Positions 1 through 7,015 of a stretch of 15,874 nucleotides of DNA are shown here, one piece after another. The stretch covers positions 1-15,874 of the forward strand of contig CALJCU010000404.1 of NCBI GenBank assembly GCA_938023885.1. Reading direction: 5' to 3'. Every line of letters starts with the position of its first letter. Positions within the stretch are counted from its first letter, which is position 1. The notes beneath the pieces are model-generated. The model was not told where the DNA came from. It made no database searches and was given only the letters and a program-made list of their open reading frames with translations. This DNA is from an uncultured Prevotella sp. (GTDB lineage: Bacteria; Bacteroidota; Bacteroidia; Bacteroidales; Bacteroidaceae). Both the position numbers and the translations under genes were made by a program.

Positions 1-73
1 CTACTTGTCCATCCCGAATCCCGACTATCTTCGTCGTGGAAATACCAACATCAATACCTATTGCTATTTTCAT
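1..73 (-). CDS. coaW: Type II pantothenate kinase, N-terminus only (runs off the window)
   Basis: Only the first 24 codons are present. The product starts MKIAIGIDVGISTTKIVGI, which reads as the phosphate-1 motif of an ASKHA-fold kinase (GIDxGxSTTK). The form IGIDVG-STTKIVG is typical of type II pantothenate kinases, which phosphorylate pantothenate with ATP in the first committed step of CoA synthesis. The ATG lies 15 nt after the coaBC stop on the same strand, so the two are probably cotranscribed. A BadF/BcrAD-type ATPase has a similar N-terminus and cannot be excluded on 24 residues, but the CoA gene context favours the kinase. Confidence 0.78.
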   Translation of the reverse strand, partial: MKIAIGIDVGISTTKIVGIRDGQV

Positions 74-88
74 GAAAAATTATATTAT

Positions 89-1279
89 TCAGAATAAATG
101 CTCTAACTGATCGATGATATCCTCGGCAACCTTCGCCTTCGGTTTCTTGGGATAATCAATGCGACCTGCAGATGAGATGATAGCAATCTGGTTATTGTCA
201 CTCCGAAAGGTTGTGCCGGGGATGCGTGTAGAGTTGAGCACTATGAAATCGGCATTTTTCTTCTTCAACTTCGCCTCTGCGTGTTGTTCCTCGTCATGGG
301 TCTCAAGCGCAAAGCAGACGAGCCGCTGGTTTTCTTTCTTCATTCTTCCTAATGAAGCCGCTATATCCTGTGTGGGTTGCAAGTCGACATGCAGTCTGTC
401 TTTTCCACGGTTAATCTTCGTGTCAGCCACCTGAGAAGGTTTGAAGTCGGCAACAGCTGCGCAAAGAATGGCGGCATCACTCTGTGGAAATACTTTTGTT
501 GCCGCCTTATACATCTCATCGCAACTCTCTACATCGACACGATGGATACCCGACGAGCATTTCAACGACACAGGGCCTGTGACCAACGTCACGTCAGCTC
601 CGCGCCGATAACACTCCTCAGCCAAGGCAAACCCCATCTTACCAGAGGAGTAGTTTCCGATAAAACGCACGGGATCAATCTTCTCATAGGTAGGACCGGC
701 CGTGATAAGTACATGCTTACCCGTCATAGGTCCCATCGGCTCAAGGGTACGGTCAAGCATCTCGATGATTCGTTCCGGCTCTTCCATACGGCCCTTGCCT
801 TCAAGTCCCGAGGCTAGGAACCCGGTGCCCGGCTCAATGATATGATTGCCAAAGCTACGCAGCAGTTCAAGGTTATGTTGAGTGGAGGGGTGACGATACA
901 TATCCAGATCCATGGCGGGCGCGATAAACACTGGAGCCCTCATGGAGAGGTAAGTCGTGATAAGCATGTTATCGGCAATGCCATGGGCCATCTTCCCCAA
1001 ACTGCTCGCCGTACAAGGAGCGATGAGCATAGCGTCAGCCCACAAACCGAGGTCGACATGCGAATGCCACGTACCATCACGCTGCGAGAAAAACTTACTG
1101 ATAACAGGCTTATGGGTCAATGCACTCAGCGTGATAGGGGTGATAAACTCCTTGCCGGCGGGAGTGATGACAACTTGTACCTCAGCGCCGCGTTTGATAA
1201 GTCCACGGATGATGAGACAAGCTTTGTAGGCGGCGATGGAACCGGTGATTCCAAGGACAATTTTTTCCCCTTTAAGCAT
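89..1279 (-). CDS. coaBC: Bifunctional phosphopantothenoylcysteine decarboxylase / phosphopantothenate-cysteine ligase
   Basis: This 396-residue cytoplasmic enzyme joins cysteine to 4'-phosphopantothenate (CoaB) and decarboxylates the product to 4'-phosphopantetheine (CoaC). Residues 1-180 are the FMN-dependent CoaC flavoprotein domain, with GITGSIAAYKA at 10-20, the active-site histidine in HVDLG (His74), APCTASSLGK at 87-96 and the substrate-recognition clamp ending in GKGRM (161-165). Residues 186-396 are the CoaB domain, with ITAGPTYEKIDPVRFIGNYS at 192-211, SSGKMG, and the lysine-rich KLKKKNADFIVLNS near 338-350. Length matches the family (about 400). The Cys of the E. coli clamp (CGDVGPGRM) aligns with Ser157 here (SGLEGKGRM). 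The start MLKGEK lies about 34 nt below a predicted transcription start. The next gene downstream is the pantothenate kinase. Confidence 0.96.
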   Translation of the reverse strand: MLKGEKIVLGITGSIAAYKACLIIRGLIKRGAEVQVVITPAGKEFITPITLSALTHKPVISKFFSQRDGTWHSHVDLGLWADAMLIAPCTASSLGKMAHGIADNMLITTYLSMRAPVFIAPAMDLDMYRHPSTQHNLELLRSFGNHIIEPGTGFLASGLEGKGRMEEPERIIEMLDRTLEPMGPMTGKHVLITAGPTYEKIDPVRFIGNYSSGKMGFALAEECYRRGADVTLVTGPVSLKCSSGIHRVDVESCDEMYKAATKVFPQSDAAILCAAVADFKPSQVADTKINRGKDRLHVDLQPTQDIAASLGRMKKENQRLVCFALETHDEEQHAEAKLKKKNADFIVLNSTRIPGTTFRSDNNQIAIISSAGRIDYPKKPKAKVAEDIIDQLEHLF

Positions 1280-1319
1280 TTTATCAGCTATTTATCGGAT
1301 ATGTTTTCTTAATACGCTA

Positions 1320-1327
1320 CAAAGTTA
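1320..1327 (-). promoter_or_regulatory. Predicted -7 element of the coaBC promoter
   Basis: On the minus strand the sequence is TAACTTTG, a perfect match to the Bacteroidota -7 consensus TAnnTTTG. It lies about 40 nt upstream of the coaBC ATG, giving a predicted leader of about 34 nt. No good TTTG is present at the -33 distance. The element forms the left arm of an inverted repeat with the panB -7 box. Confidence 0.62.
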
Positions 1328-1340
1328 CGAAATAATTATA

Positions 1341-1348
1341 TAACTTTG
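1341..1348 (+). promoter_or_regulatory. Predicted -7 element of the panB promoter
   Basis: TAACTTTG matches the Bacteroidota -7 consensus TAnnTTTG. It ends 22 nt before the panB ATG, so the leader would be only about 15 nt, too short for a riboswitch. No clear -33 TTG is visible at the usual spacing. The DNA that would serve as -33 is the coaBC -7 box on the other strand. Confidence 0.62.
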
Positions 1349-1370
1349 CACATGATAACAACTAATAATC

Positions 1371-2189
1371 ATGGGTTACTTAACGACAGACAAGAAAAAG
1401 ATTACCACCAAGACCATTTTACAGATGAAAGCCACTGGCGAGAAGATTGCCCAGATGACAGCTTACGACTTCACGACAGCCAGCATTCTTGACTGTGCCG
1501 GCATCGACTCTATCCTTATCGGCGACTCAGCCTCCAACGTTATGGCAGGTAATGCCGATACGCTTTCTATCACACTCGAACAGATGATTTATCACGCCCG
1601 CAGTGTGGCGCGTGCGTGCAGTCATTGCCTCGTCGTGTGCGACATGCCGTTTGGATCTTATCAGGTCAGTAAGGAAGAGGGCGTACGTAATGCCATCCGT
1701 ATCATGAAAGAGACAGGCGTGGATGCCGTAAAACTCGAAGGCGGTAGGCGTATCGCAGAGACAGTGAAAGCCATCGTTGAAGCGGGTATCCCTGTTGTAG
1801 GTCACTTAGGACTGACCCCTCAGAGCATTCATGAATTTGGCGGTTACGGACTGCGTGCCAAGGAGGAGAAAGAAGCACAACAACTGCTCGCCGACGCCTA
1901 TGCCCTTGACAAAGCCGGATGCTTCGCTATAACATTGGAGAAAGTACCGGCAAAACTCGCTGCACAAGTGACAAAAGAAGTGAAAGCAGCTACGATAGGT
2001 ATAGGAGCAGGTCCCGACACCGATGGTCAGGTATTGGTCTATGCTGATGCCTTAGGCATGACACAAGGGTTCAGGCCTAAGTTTCTCCGCCATTTCGCTG
2101 ATGTATGCCAATGTATGACCGATGGCGTGCGGACCTACGTAAAAGCCGTCAAGACCTTCGACTTCCCCGATGCGGAAGAGAGCTACTGA
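1371..2189 (+). CDS. panB: 3-methyl-2-oxobutanoate hydroxymethyltransferase (ketopantoate hydroxymethyltransferase)
   Basis: This 272-residue cytoplasmic enzyme transfers a hydroxymethyl group from 5,10-methylene-tetrahydrofolate to alpha-ketoisovalerate to make ketopantoate, the first step of pantothenate synthesis. The TIM-barrel family signatures are intact: MTAYDFTTA (29-37), LIGDSASNVMAG (49-60) with the metal-binding Asp52, CDMPFGSY (90-97) with Asp91, VKLEGG (120-125) with Glu123, GHLGLTPQS (144-152), and ITLEKVP (187-193) with the likely catalytic Glu190. IGIGAGPDTDGQVLVYAD follows. Length is close to the E. coli protein (264). It diverges from coaBC and converges on panD. Ketopantoate reductase, the next enzyme, is not in this window. 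Confidence 0.97.
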   Translation: MGYLTTDKKKITTKTILQMKATGEKIAQMTAYDFTTASILDCAGIDSILIGDSASNVMAGNADTLSITLEQMIYHARSVARACSHCLVVCDMPFGSYQVSKEEGVRNAIRIMKETGVDAVKLEGGRRIAETVKAIVEAGIPVVGHLGLTPQSIHEFGGYGLRAKEEKEAQQLLADAYALDKAGCFAITLEKVPAKLAAQVTKEVKAATIGIGAGPDTDGQVLVYADALGMTQGFRPKFLRHFADVCQCMTDGVRTYVKAVKTFDFPDAEESY

Positions 2190-2201
2190 CCCCCCATAAT
2201 A

Positions 2202-2221
2202 ACATAAGGTCGAGCCTTGTG
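2202..2221. terminator. Small hairpin between the convergent panB and panD ends
   Basis: CATAAGG (2203-2209) can pair with CCTTGTG (2215-2221) around a TCGAG loop, 7 bp including one T-G wobble. It sits in the 58-bp gap between the panB and panD stop codons, where a bidirectional terminator would be expected. No clear T-run follows on the plus strand, and only a weak TTATTATG follows on the minus strand, so the call is tentative. Confidence 0.3.
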
Positions 2222-2247
2222 CCCGCCCCTGCAGTTATACTGATTCT

Positions 2248-2592
2248 CTAAAGTCTGTTTCCTTCTTTCGGAAAGACGATAGTGGGCTTAAAGGTCTTGG
2301 CCTCCTCAAAATCCATCAATGCATATGCAATGATGATGACGGTGTCTCCAATTTGCACCTTACGCGCTGCAGCGCCGTTGAGACAGATGCAGCCCGATCC
2401 CCGCTCACCTTTGATGATATAGGTCTCGAAGCGCTCACCATTATTGTTGTCGACTATCTGCACCTTCTCACCTGCAATCATACCGGCAGCATCCATCAGG
2501 TCTTCGTCAATGGTGATACTGCCTCTATACTGAAGGTTGGCATCGGTCACTGTGACACAGTGCAGCTTGCCCTTTAATACTTCAATTAACAT
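2248..2592 (-). CDS. panD: Aspartate 1-decarboxylase (pyruvoyl enzyme precursor)
   Basis: This protein decarboxylates L-aspartate to beta-alanine, the second substrate of PanC. The 114-residue precursor starts MLIEVLKGKLHCVTVTDANL. It has the self-cleavage site YRGS with Gly24-Ser25, where Ser25 becomes the pyruvoyl group. The active-site Lys9 (KGKLH) and Tyr/Arg motif (NGERFETYII) are visible, as are ERGSGCICLNGAAA and GDTVIIIAYALM. Length suits the family (E. coli 126). The frame stays open upstream to an ATG at 2682, but that extension lies inside panC and has no family similarity; the ATG at 2592 puts the cleavage site at its usual position. It is cotranscribed with panC, with a 1-nt gap (TAA, A, ATG), which suggests translational coupling. 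Confidence 0.96.
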   Translation of the reverse strand: MLIEVLKGKLHCVTVTDANLQYRGSITIDEDLMDAAGMIAGEKVQIVDNNNGERFETYIIKGERGSGCICLNGAAARKVQIGDTVIIIAYALMDFEEAKTFKPTIVFPKEGNRL

Positions 2593-2593
2593 T

Positions 2594-3451
2594 TTATTCT
2601 TTATATTTGATGTGGTCAATGAGACGGATAGGGGTATGTCCACAATAGACGGTGATACAGCCAACGACATAGTTGCTGTCATCCCAATCGTTTACATCCA
2701 GCAGCGTGTCACCATCGACAATCTCAAAATATTCAACCTCGAGTCCATCGACCGCATTGATGTCAGCCACAACTTTGTCATGGGTCTCTTTCACAGTGTG
2801 TGTCTTGGCAAAGTCTACACTCTCTTTCATTGCCTGATAGATACGCGGAGCGATGGCACGCTCTTCGGGAGTGAGGAGGGTGTTACGGGAACTCTTGGCG
2901 AGTCCGTCGGCATCACGAACGATGGGGCACTCGACGATATGTACAAGTTTATTGTAACCAATGTATTTTACGAGGCGCCTCACCACAGCAATCTGCTGCC
3001 AGTCCTTCTCTCCGAAATAAGCACGGTTAGGCTTAACGATGAAGAAGAGACGGCTCACGACCTGACACACGCCATTGAAATGGCCGGGGCGCTTGGCACC
3101 TTCCATCACGGTCGTCTGCGGCGGAAACTCAAAGTGACGGGTATCAGGTGTAGGATACATCTCTTCTGCCGATGGAGCGAAGACATACTGGGCACCACAC
3201 TCCTCACAGAGCTTACAGTCGGCCTCGAGTGTACGCGGGTAGCGCTCCAAGTCATCTTTGTCGTTAAACTGTGTAGGATTGAGGAAAATAGACACAACTG
3301 TGGCGCCATTCTCTTTGACACTACGTTTGATAAGAGAGGCGTGCCCTTCATGAAGAGCTCCCATCGTAGGGACGAGACCTGTCTCTTTACCCTCTTTGCG
3401 AACAAGGAAAAGTTCGTTCTGAAGATCTACAATCTTTTTGAATACTTTCAT
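2594..3451 (-). CDS. panC: Pantothenate synthetase (pantoate-beta-alanine ligase)
   Basis: This enzyme condenses pantoate with beta-alanine, via a pantoyl-adenylate, to give pantothenate. It is a 285-residue nucleotidylyltransferase (E. coli 283). Visible motifs are LVPTMGALHEGHASLI (26-41) with the ATP-binding HEGH (34-37), IFLNPTQFNDKDDLERYPR (55-73), VMEGAKRPGHFNGVC (115-129), YFGEKDWQQ (145-153), and the KMSKS-like KSSRN (186-190). An in-frame ATG lies 33 nt upstream (3484), but a predicted -7 box (3473-3480) would place the transcription start below it, and MKVFKKIVDL fits the family N-terminus. The order panC-panD means one transcript makes both the ligase and the enzyme for its beta-alanine substrate. 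Confidence 0.97.
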   Translation of the reverse strand: MKVFKKIVDLQNELFLVRKEGKETGLVPTMGALHEGHASLIKRSVKENGATVVSIFLNPTQFNDKDDLERYPRTLEADCKLCEECGAQYVFAPSAEEMYPTPDTRHFEFPPQTTVMEGAKRPGHFNGVCQVVSRLFFIVKPNRAYFGEKDWQQIAVVRRLVKYIGYNKLVHIVECPIVRDADGLAKSSRNTLLTPEERAIAPRIYQAMKESVDFAKTHTVKETHDKVVADINAVDGLEVEYFEIVDGDTLLDVNDWDDSNYVVGCITVYCGHTPIRLIDHIKYKE

Positions 3452-3472
3452 TGTTTGTTTGTTTACCTCATG

Positions 3473-3480
3473 CAAAATTA
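3473..3480 (-). promoter_or_regulatory. Predicted -7 element of the panC-panD operon
   Basis: The minus strand reads TAATTTTG, fitting TAnnTTTG, 21 nt upstream of the panC ATG. The implied transcription start is near 3466, giving a short leader. The -33 region is weak. This box decides against the longer panC start at 3484. Confidence 0.55.
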
Positions 3481-3519
3481 GCAAATAATCCTTGGATTAG
3501 GGAAGGGATCCGCTACATT

Positions 3520-4011
3520 TTAGTCAGCCGTCTTCACTTTCTTGCATTTCCCCGAGTATTCCGTGATATCGATACGGATAATCTCCGTGCGATGGAAACT
3601 GGCGTGCGCATACTTGTCACCTATCTCTTTGTAGTCGGGCGACAGCTTATTGATGAGCAGGTGGAGGGCATCCATCCGCTCTTCTTCCGGCAGATGAATA
3701 TGTGCCTCACCGAAAACTACAACGCTCTCATACTCCGTAGTGAAATTGTGCGGCAACAGATGGACACGTCCGATGGCGCACAACGACACTTTCGGGTTTT
3801 TCTCGATGACATGCAGTTTGCGGCCTTCCGGCGCACAGTGAATATAGATGCTGTTTTTCCCATCCCAGATGAAATTAACAGGGATCCCATAGGGCTGGTC
3901 ACCGTCAGAGAGAGACAACACGCCATACTCGGCTGTCTTCAATATCTCTCTCGCGCGTTCTTCATCCATCAGTCGGTCCTGACGACGGACAGTGTCGTTG
4001 ATATACTTCAT
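3520..4011 (-). CDS. Pyridoxamine 5'-phosphate oxidase-family flavin-binding protein, NimA-like
   Basis: This 163-residue protein is a predicted FMN-binding split barrel of the PNPOx-like superfamily, closest by eye to the NimA group. Visible blocks are MDEERAREILKTAEYGVLSL (15-34), QPYGIPVNFIWDG (39-51), IYIHCAPEGRKLHVIEKNPK (55-74) and TTEYESVVVFGEAHI (91-105). The TEY-S-V-VFG block is characteristic of the Nim-like subfamily. Some members reduce 5-nitroimidazole drugs, but most relatives have no tested substrate, so resistance is not implied. It is too short and lacks the substrate motifs of true PdxH. It has its own promoter, diverges from mutS2, and ends about 70 bp from panC on the same strand. 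The ATG at 4011 lies about 26 nt below the predicted transcription start. Confidence 0.88.
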   Translation of the reverse strand: MKYINDTVRRQDRLMDEERAREILKTAEYGVLSLSDGDQPYGIPVNFIWDGKNSIYIHCAPEGRKLHVIEKNPKVSLCAIGRVHLLPHNFTTEYESVVVFGEAHIHLPEEERMDALHLLINKLSPDYKEIGDKYAHASFHRTEIIRIDITEYSGKCKKVKTAD

Positions 4012-4043
4012 TTACTTAATCTTTATTGTTCATAATCCGTCCG

Positions 4044-4075
4044 CAAAAATAATCAGATTAATCCGTAACGACAAA
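4044..4075 (-). promoter_or_regulatory. Promoter of the Nim-like flavoprotein gene
   Basis: On the minus strand TTTG (4072-4075) is followed after exactly 20 bp by TATTTTTG (4044-4051). This matches the Bacteroidota -33/-7 consensus in both boxes and spacing. The -7 box ends 32 nt before the ATG. Confidence 0.72.
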
Positions 4076-4125
4076 TAATCTGAAAAAAATAATTGAGCCC
4101 TTAGGCATAGACAGAAAAGTTTTTG

Positions 4126-4133
4126 TAAATTTG
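4126..4133 (+). promoter_or_regulatory. Predicted -7 element upstream of mutS2
   Basis: TAAATTTG fits TAnnTTTG. No clear TTG lies at the -33 distance. A transcription start near 4140 would give a leader of about 180 nt before the chosen mutS2 start. The 309-bp gap between the Nim-like gene and mutS2 (4012-4320) thus holds two divergent, non-overlapping promoters and the mutS2 leader. Confidence 0.5.
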
Positions 4134-4155
4134 CAGAGAGTGCACGCCTGTTTGA

Positions 4156-4192
4156 GCGGAAGCAGGAAGGGCTGCCGCACATTTTTCTTCCT
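4156..4192 (+). promoter_or_regulatory. Possible attenuator in the mutS2 leader: two mutually exclusive hairpins
   Basis: Hairpin 1 pairs GCG+GCAG (4156-4158, 4162-4165) with CTGC+CGC (4172-4178), with a 3-nt GAA bulge, and is followed by ATTTTTCTTC, a terminator-like T-run. Hairpin 2 pairs AGGAAG (4164-4169) with CTTCCT (4187-4192). It uses bases from the left arm and loop of hairpin 1 and places the T-run in its own loop. The two cannot form together, as in terminator/antiterminator pairs. Both stems are short, so this may be chance. Confidence 0.28.
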
Positions 4193-4195
4193 CTG

Positions 4196-4237
4196 ATGTT
4201 CCTTTCACAACATCGTCTTACAAATGACGGAAGATGA
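4196..4237 (+). other. Possible 13-codon leader ORF before mutS2
   Basis: An ATG at 4196 opens a frame encoding MFLSQHRLTNDGR and ending in TGA at 4235-4237. That stop overlaps (ATGA) the first in-frame upstream ATG of the mutS2 reading frame at 4234. It follows the possible attenuator directly. There is no convincing ribosome-binding site, and so short a frame is easily random. Confidence 0.15.
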
Positions 4238-4320
4238 AACAGTACCATGCGGATAGTGCCCACGAATGGAACGGCCACCGCAAAACAAAACGATTAACAC
4301 ACACGATAATAATCACGATA

Positions 4321-6954
4321 ATGATATATCCAAAGAACTTTGAAAAGAAGATAGGGTTCGACGAGATAAAGGACAAGCTGGGCACCGCCTGTCTCTCCAC
4401 ATTAGGCAAAGGCTTGGTAGATGCAATGTCTTTCTCCGATGATGCTGAACATATCAATATCTGGATGGAGGAACTGCGCGAGATGCGTCAGATAGGGGAG
4501 AGGGGGGATGACTTTCCTCTCACGGGTTTTTTCGACGTGCGCGGCAGCCTGAGACGCGTACGGCTACAGAACACATGGATGGAGGAGAGTGAGCTCTTCG
4601 ACCTGCGCCGCTCGCTGAAGACCATCGATGACCTCGTGAAGTTCCTCTACCGTGGTGAGGAGCAGCCGGACCAAGACGACGGCAGTGATGTTGTACTGAA
4701 AAAATGGGATTATCCCGCTCTGCATAACCTCGCTGACGGCGTAGCCACGTTTCCTATCATCATCCGGCAGATAGACCAGATCATCGATAATCTCGGTCAT
4801 GTCCGTGACAACGCTTCTCCGGAACTGTTGGGTATCCGCCGGGAGATGGCCCATACGGCAGGCTCCGTATCACGTATCCTCAACAACATCCTGCACTCCG
4901 CGCAGAGCGAGGGCATCGTGGACAAGGATGCTGCACCCGCAATGCGCGACGGGCGCCTCGTCATCCCCGTTGCCCCGGGACGGAAGCGAAAGATATCAGG
5001 CATCATACATGACGAGAGTGCCACGGGCCGCACCGTGTATATCGAGCCGACGGAAGTGGTGGAGGCCAACAACAAGATTCGGGAGCTTGAGGGTGAGGAG
5101 CGCAAGGAGATTATCCGAATCCTCACGAGGATGGCGGAGCGTATCCGCCCTCACGTGCGGGAGATGCTCGACTCCTACGAGTTTCTTGCACAAATCGACT
5201 ATATCCAAGCCAAAGCCCGCCTTGCCAAAGACATGGATGCGTTTGAGCCAAAGGTGAAGGACTCGCCTTATATCGATTTTATCCGGGCACGCCATCCATT
5301 ACTTGAGGAACATCTCAGGAAAGAGAACGGAAACGGCATAGTGCCGCTTGACATCATGCTGACACCTGAGAGGCATATTCTTGTCATCTCAGGACCTAAC
5401 GCCGGTGGTAAATCTGTGTGTCTCAAGACCACCGGACTGCTGCAGTACATGCTGCAATGCGGCCTGAGCATCCCTGTAGACGGGCGAAGCAAATGCGGTG
5501 TCTTTGCAGATATCATGATTGACATCGGCGATGAACAGAGTCTTGAGAACGACCTTTCGACCTATTCGTCTCATCTTCTCAACATGAAGAGCATGATGAA
5601 GCAGGCCTCGAACAAGACACTGATTCTCATCGATGAGTTCGGTACGGGCACAGAGCCGCAGATCGGCGGCGCCATTGCTGAGAGCGTGCTTGACCAGTTC
5701 TGTAAGAAAGGGGCATGGGCGGTCATCACGACCCACTATCAGAACCTCAAACATTTTGCCGACTCTCACGATGGCGTTGCCAACGGCGCCATGCTCTACG
5801 ATCGCCACGAGATGCGCCCGCTCTTCCAGTTGGCCATCGGCCGTCCAGGCAGTTCCTTTGCCATCGAGATAGCACGCAAGACAGGATTGCCCGAGCAAGT
5901 TATCCAACAAGCTTCAGAGATTGTAGGCTCCGACTATATCCAGAGCGACAAATACTTACAGGACATTGTCCGTGACAAGCGATACTGGGAGCAGAAACGA
6001 CAGACGGTACATCAGAAGGAGAAAGAGCTTCAGGCCCGCATCGAACAATATGAGAAAGGCATCACGGACGTTGATGCCGAGCGCAAGGCCGTCCTCGCCA
6101 AGGCCAGGCAAGAGGCTGAGGAACTGCTGGCGGAGAGTAATAAACGCATTGAGAATGCCATTCGCGAGATTCGTGAGCAGCAGGCTGCCAAGGAGGAGAC
6201 ACGGAAGATTCGTGCCGGACTTGACACCTTCAGGCAGGAAGTGGAGGACGGCAACTGGAAAGACACTGCGAGGAACAGGCAGAAAGCCGGATTTCTCTCC
6301 GATGAGGACTTCCAGAAGAAAGTGGATCGGCTCAAGGCACGTAAGCAACGGCATGAAGACCGAAAGAAAAAGAAGAGGGCCGATGAGCAGCAGGCTGCTG
6401 CGGTGCTGCGCGATGTCACAGGCAAGGGAAAGACAGCCACTGACCGCCCTATCGTCGTGGGCGACACGGTACTGTTGAGAGGTTTGCGCTCACAGGGCTC
6501 CGTGGAGCGACTATCGGGTAAGACGGCAACAGTTCTCGTTGGCAGCATGCGGACAAAGGTCCCTGTCTCACGCCTTGAGCCCGTTACGAAGGAGCAGCAG
6601 GCCGCCAGGGCCCCTGCTGAGCCGAAGAGCAAGATGGATGCCCTCAAGGAAGGGCTACAGGCTTACCACGTGTCGCAAGTGACCCAGAGCACCATCGATG
6701 ACCACCGTAAAGATTTCCATCCAGACCTCGACGTGAGAGGCATGCGAGGTGACGAGGCGCTACAGGCCGTGCGCTATTTCATCGACGACGCTGTACTGAT
6801 GGGTGTGCAGCGAGTCCGCATTCTTCATGGCAAGGGTAACGGCATCCTGAGACAACTTATCCGTCAGTATCTCTCGGCAGAACCCACCGTGAGTCATTAT
6901 CATGACGAAGATGTAAGGTTTGGAGGAGCAGGAATAACCGTTGTTGACTTCTAG
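4321..6954 (+). CDS. mutS2: MutS2-family ATPase with Smr endonuclease domain
   Basis: This 877-residue protein belongs to the MutS2 family, whose members act on branched DNA or on collided ribosomes rather than in mismatch repair. Residues 1-330 form the core/lever part. The ABC-type ATPase has Walker A GPNAGGKS (358-365), the signature region SLENDLSTYSSHL, Walker B LILIDEFGTGTEP (Asp438, Glu439) and the H-loop TTHY. A charged coiled coil follows, with a KOW-like segment (711-758). The C-terminal Smr domain has LDVR (803-806) and HGKGNG (His836). The mismatch-recognition domain of MutS1 is absent. The frame is open to an ATG at 4234, but MIYPKNFEKKIGFDEIK is the usual Bacteroidota N-terminus and the extra 29 residues resemble nothing. 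It is longer than B. subtilis MutS2 (785), mostly in the coiled coil. Confidence 0.95.
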   Translation: MIYPKNFEKKIGFDEIKDKLGTACLSTLGKGLVDAMSFSDDAEHINIWMEELREMRQIGERGDDFPLTGFFDVRGSLRRVRLQNTWMEESELFDLRRSLKTIDDLVKFLYRGEEQPDQDDGSDVVLKKWDYPALHNLADGVATFPIIIRQIDQIIDNLGHVRDNASPELLGIRREMAHTAGSVSRILNNILHSAQSEGIVDKDAAPAMRDGRLVIPVAPGRKRKISGIIHDESATGRTVYIEPTEVVEANNKIRELEGEERKEIIRILTRMAERIRPHVREMLDSYEFLAQIDYIQAKARLAKDMDAFEPKVKDSPYIDFIRARHPLLEEHLRKENGNGIVPLDIMLTPERHILVISGPNAGGKSVCLKTTGLLQYMLQCGLSIPVDGRSKCGVFADIMIDIGDEQSLENDLSTYSSHLLNMKSMMKQASNKTLILIDEFGTGTEPQIGGAIAESVLDQFCKKGAWAVITTHYQNLKHFADSHDGVANGAMLYDRHEMRPLFQLAIGRPGSSFAIEIARKTGLPEQVIQQASEIVGSDYIQSDKYLQDIVRDKRYWEQKRQTVHQKEKELQARIEQYEKGITDVDAERKAVLAKARQEAEELLAESNKRIENAIREIREQQAAKEETRKIRAGLDTFRQEVEDGNWKDTARNRQKAGFLSDEDFQKKVDRLKARKQRHEDRKKKKRADEQQAAAVLRDVTGKGKTATDRPIVVGDTVLLRGLRSQGSVERLSGKTATVLVGSMRTKVPVSRLEPVTKEQQAARAPAEPKSKMDALKEGLQAYHVSQVTQSTIDDHRKDFHPDLDVRGMRGDEALQAVRYFIDDAVLMGVQRVRILHGKGNGILRQLIRQYLSAEPTVSHYHDEDVRFGGAGITVVDF

Positions 6955-6959
6955 TATCA

Positions 6960-6993
6960 GTGCAGTGGCCGATCCCGTACCGGGGTACTGCAC
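6960..6993 (+). terminator. Hairpin just after the mutS2 stop
   Basis: GTGCAGT (6960-6966) pairs perfectly with ACTGCAC (6987-6993). An inner ATCCC/GGGGT stem (6972-6976 with 6982-6986) extends it across a 5-nt bulge. It starts 6 nt after the mutS2 stop, where a terminator belongs. No T-run follows, so it is either a non-canonical terminator or a 3'-end-protecting hairpin. Confidence 0.4.
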
Positions 6994-7015
6994 CAGGTGA
7001 TGCTATGGATACCGG

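Noticed and set aside
1349..1370. A CoA- or vitamin-sensing riboswitch before panB
   Set aside because: The predicted leader is only about 15 nt, too short for any riboswitch.
2593..2682. A longer PanD start adding 30 residues
   Set aside because: The extension overlaps the panC coding region and would move the Gly-Ser cleavage site from its conserved position near residue 24.
2537..3481. A 314-codon open frame on the plus strand
   Set aside because: It lies antisense to panC, whose motifs and operon context are unmistakable. The product has no recognisable domain.
4234..4320. A longer MutS2 start adding 29 residues
   Set aside because: The extra residues match nothing known, while MIYPKNFEKKIGF at 4321 fits the usual family N-terminus.
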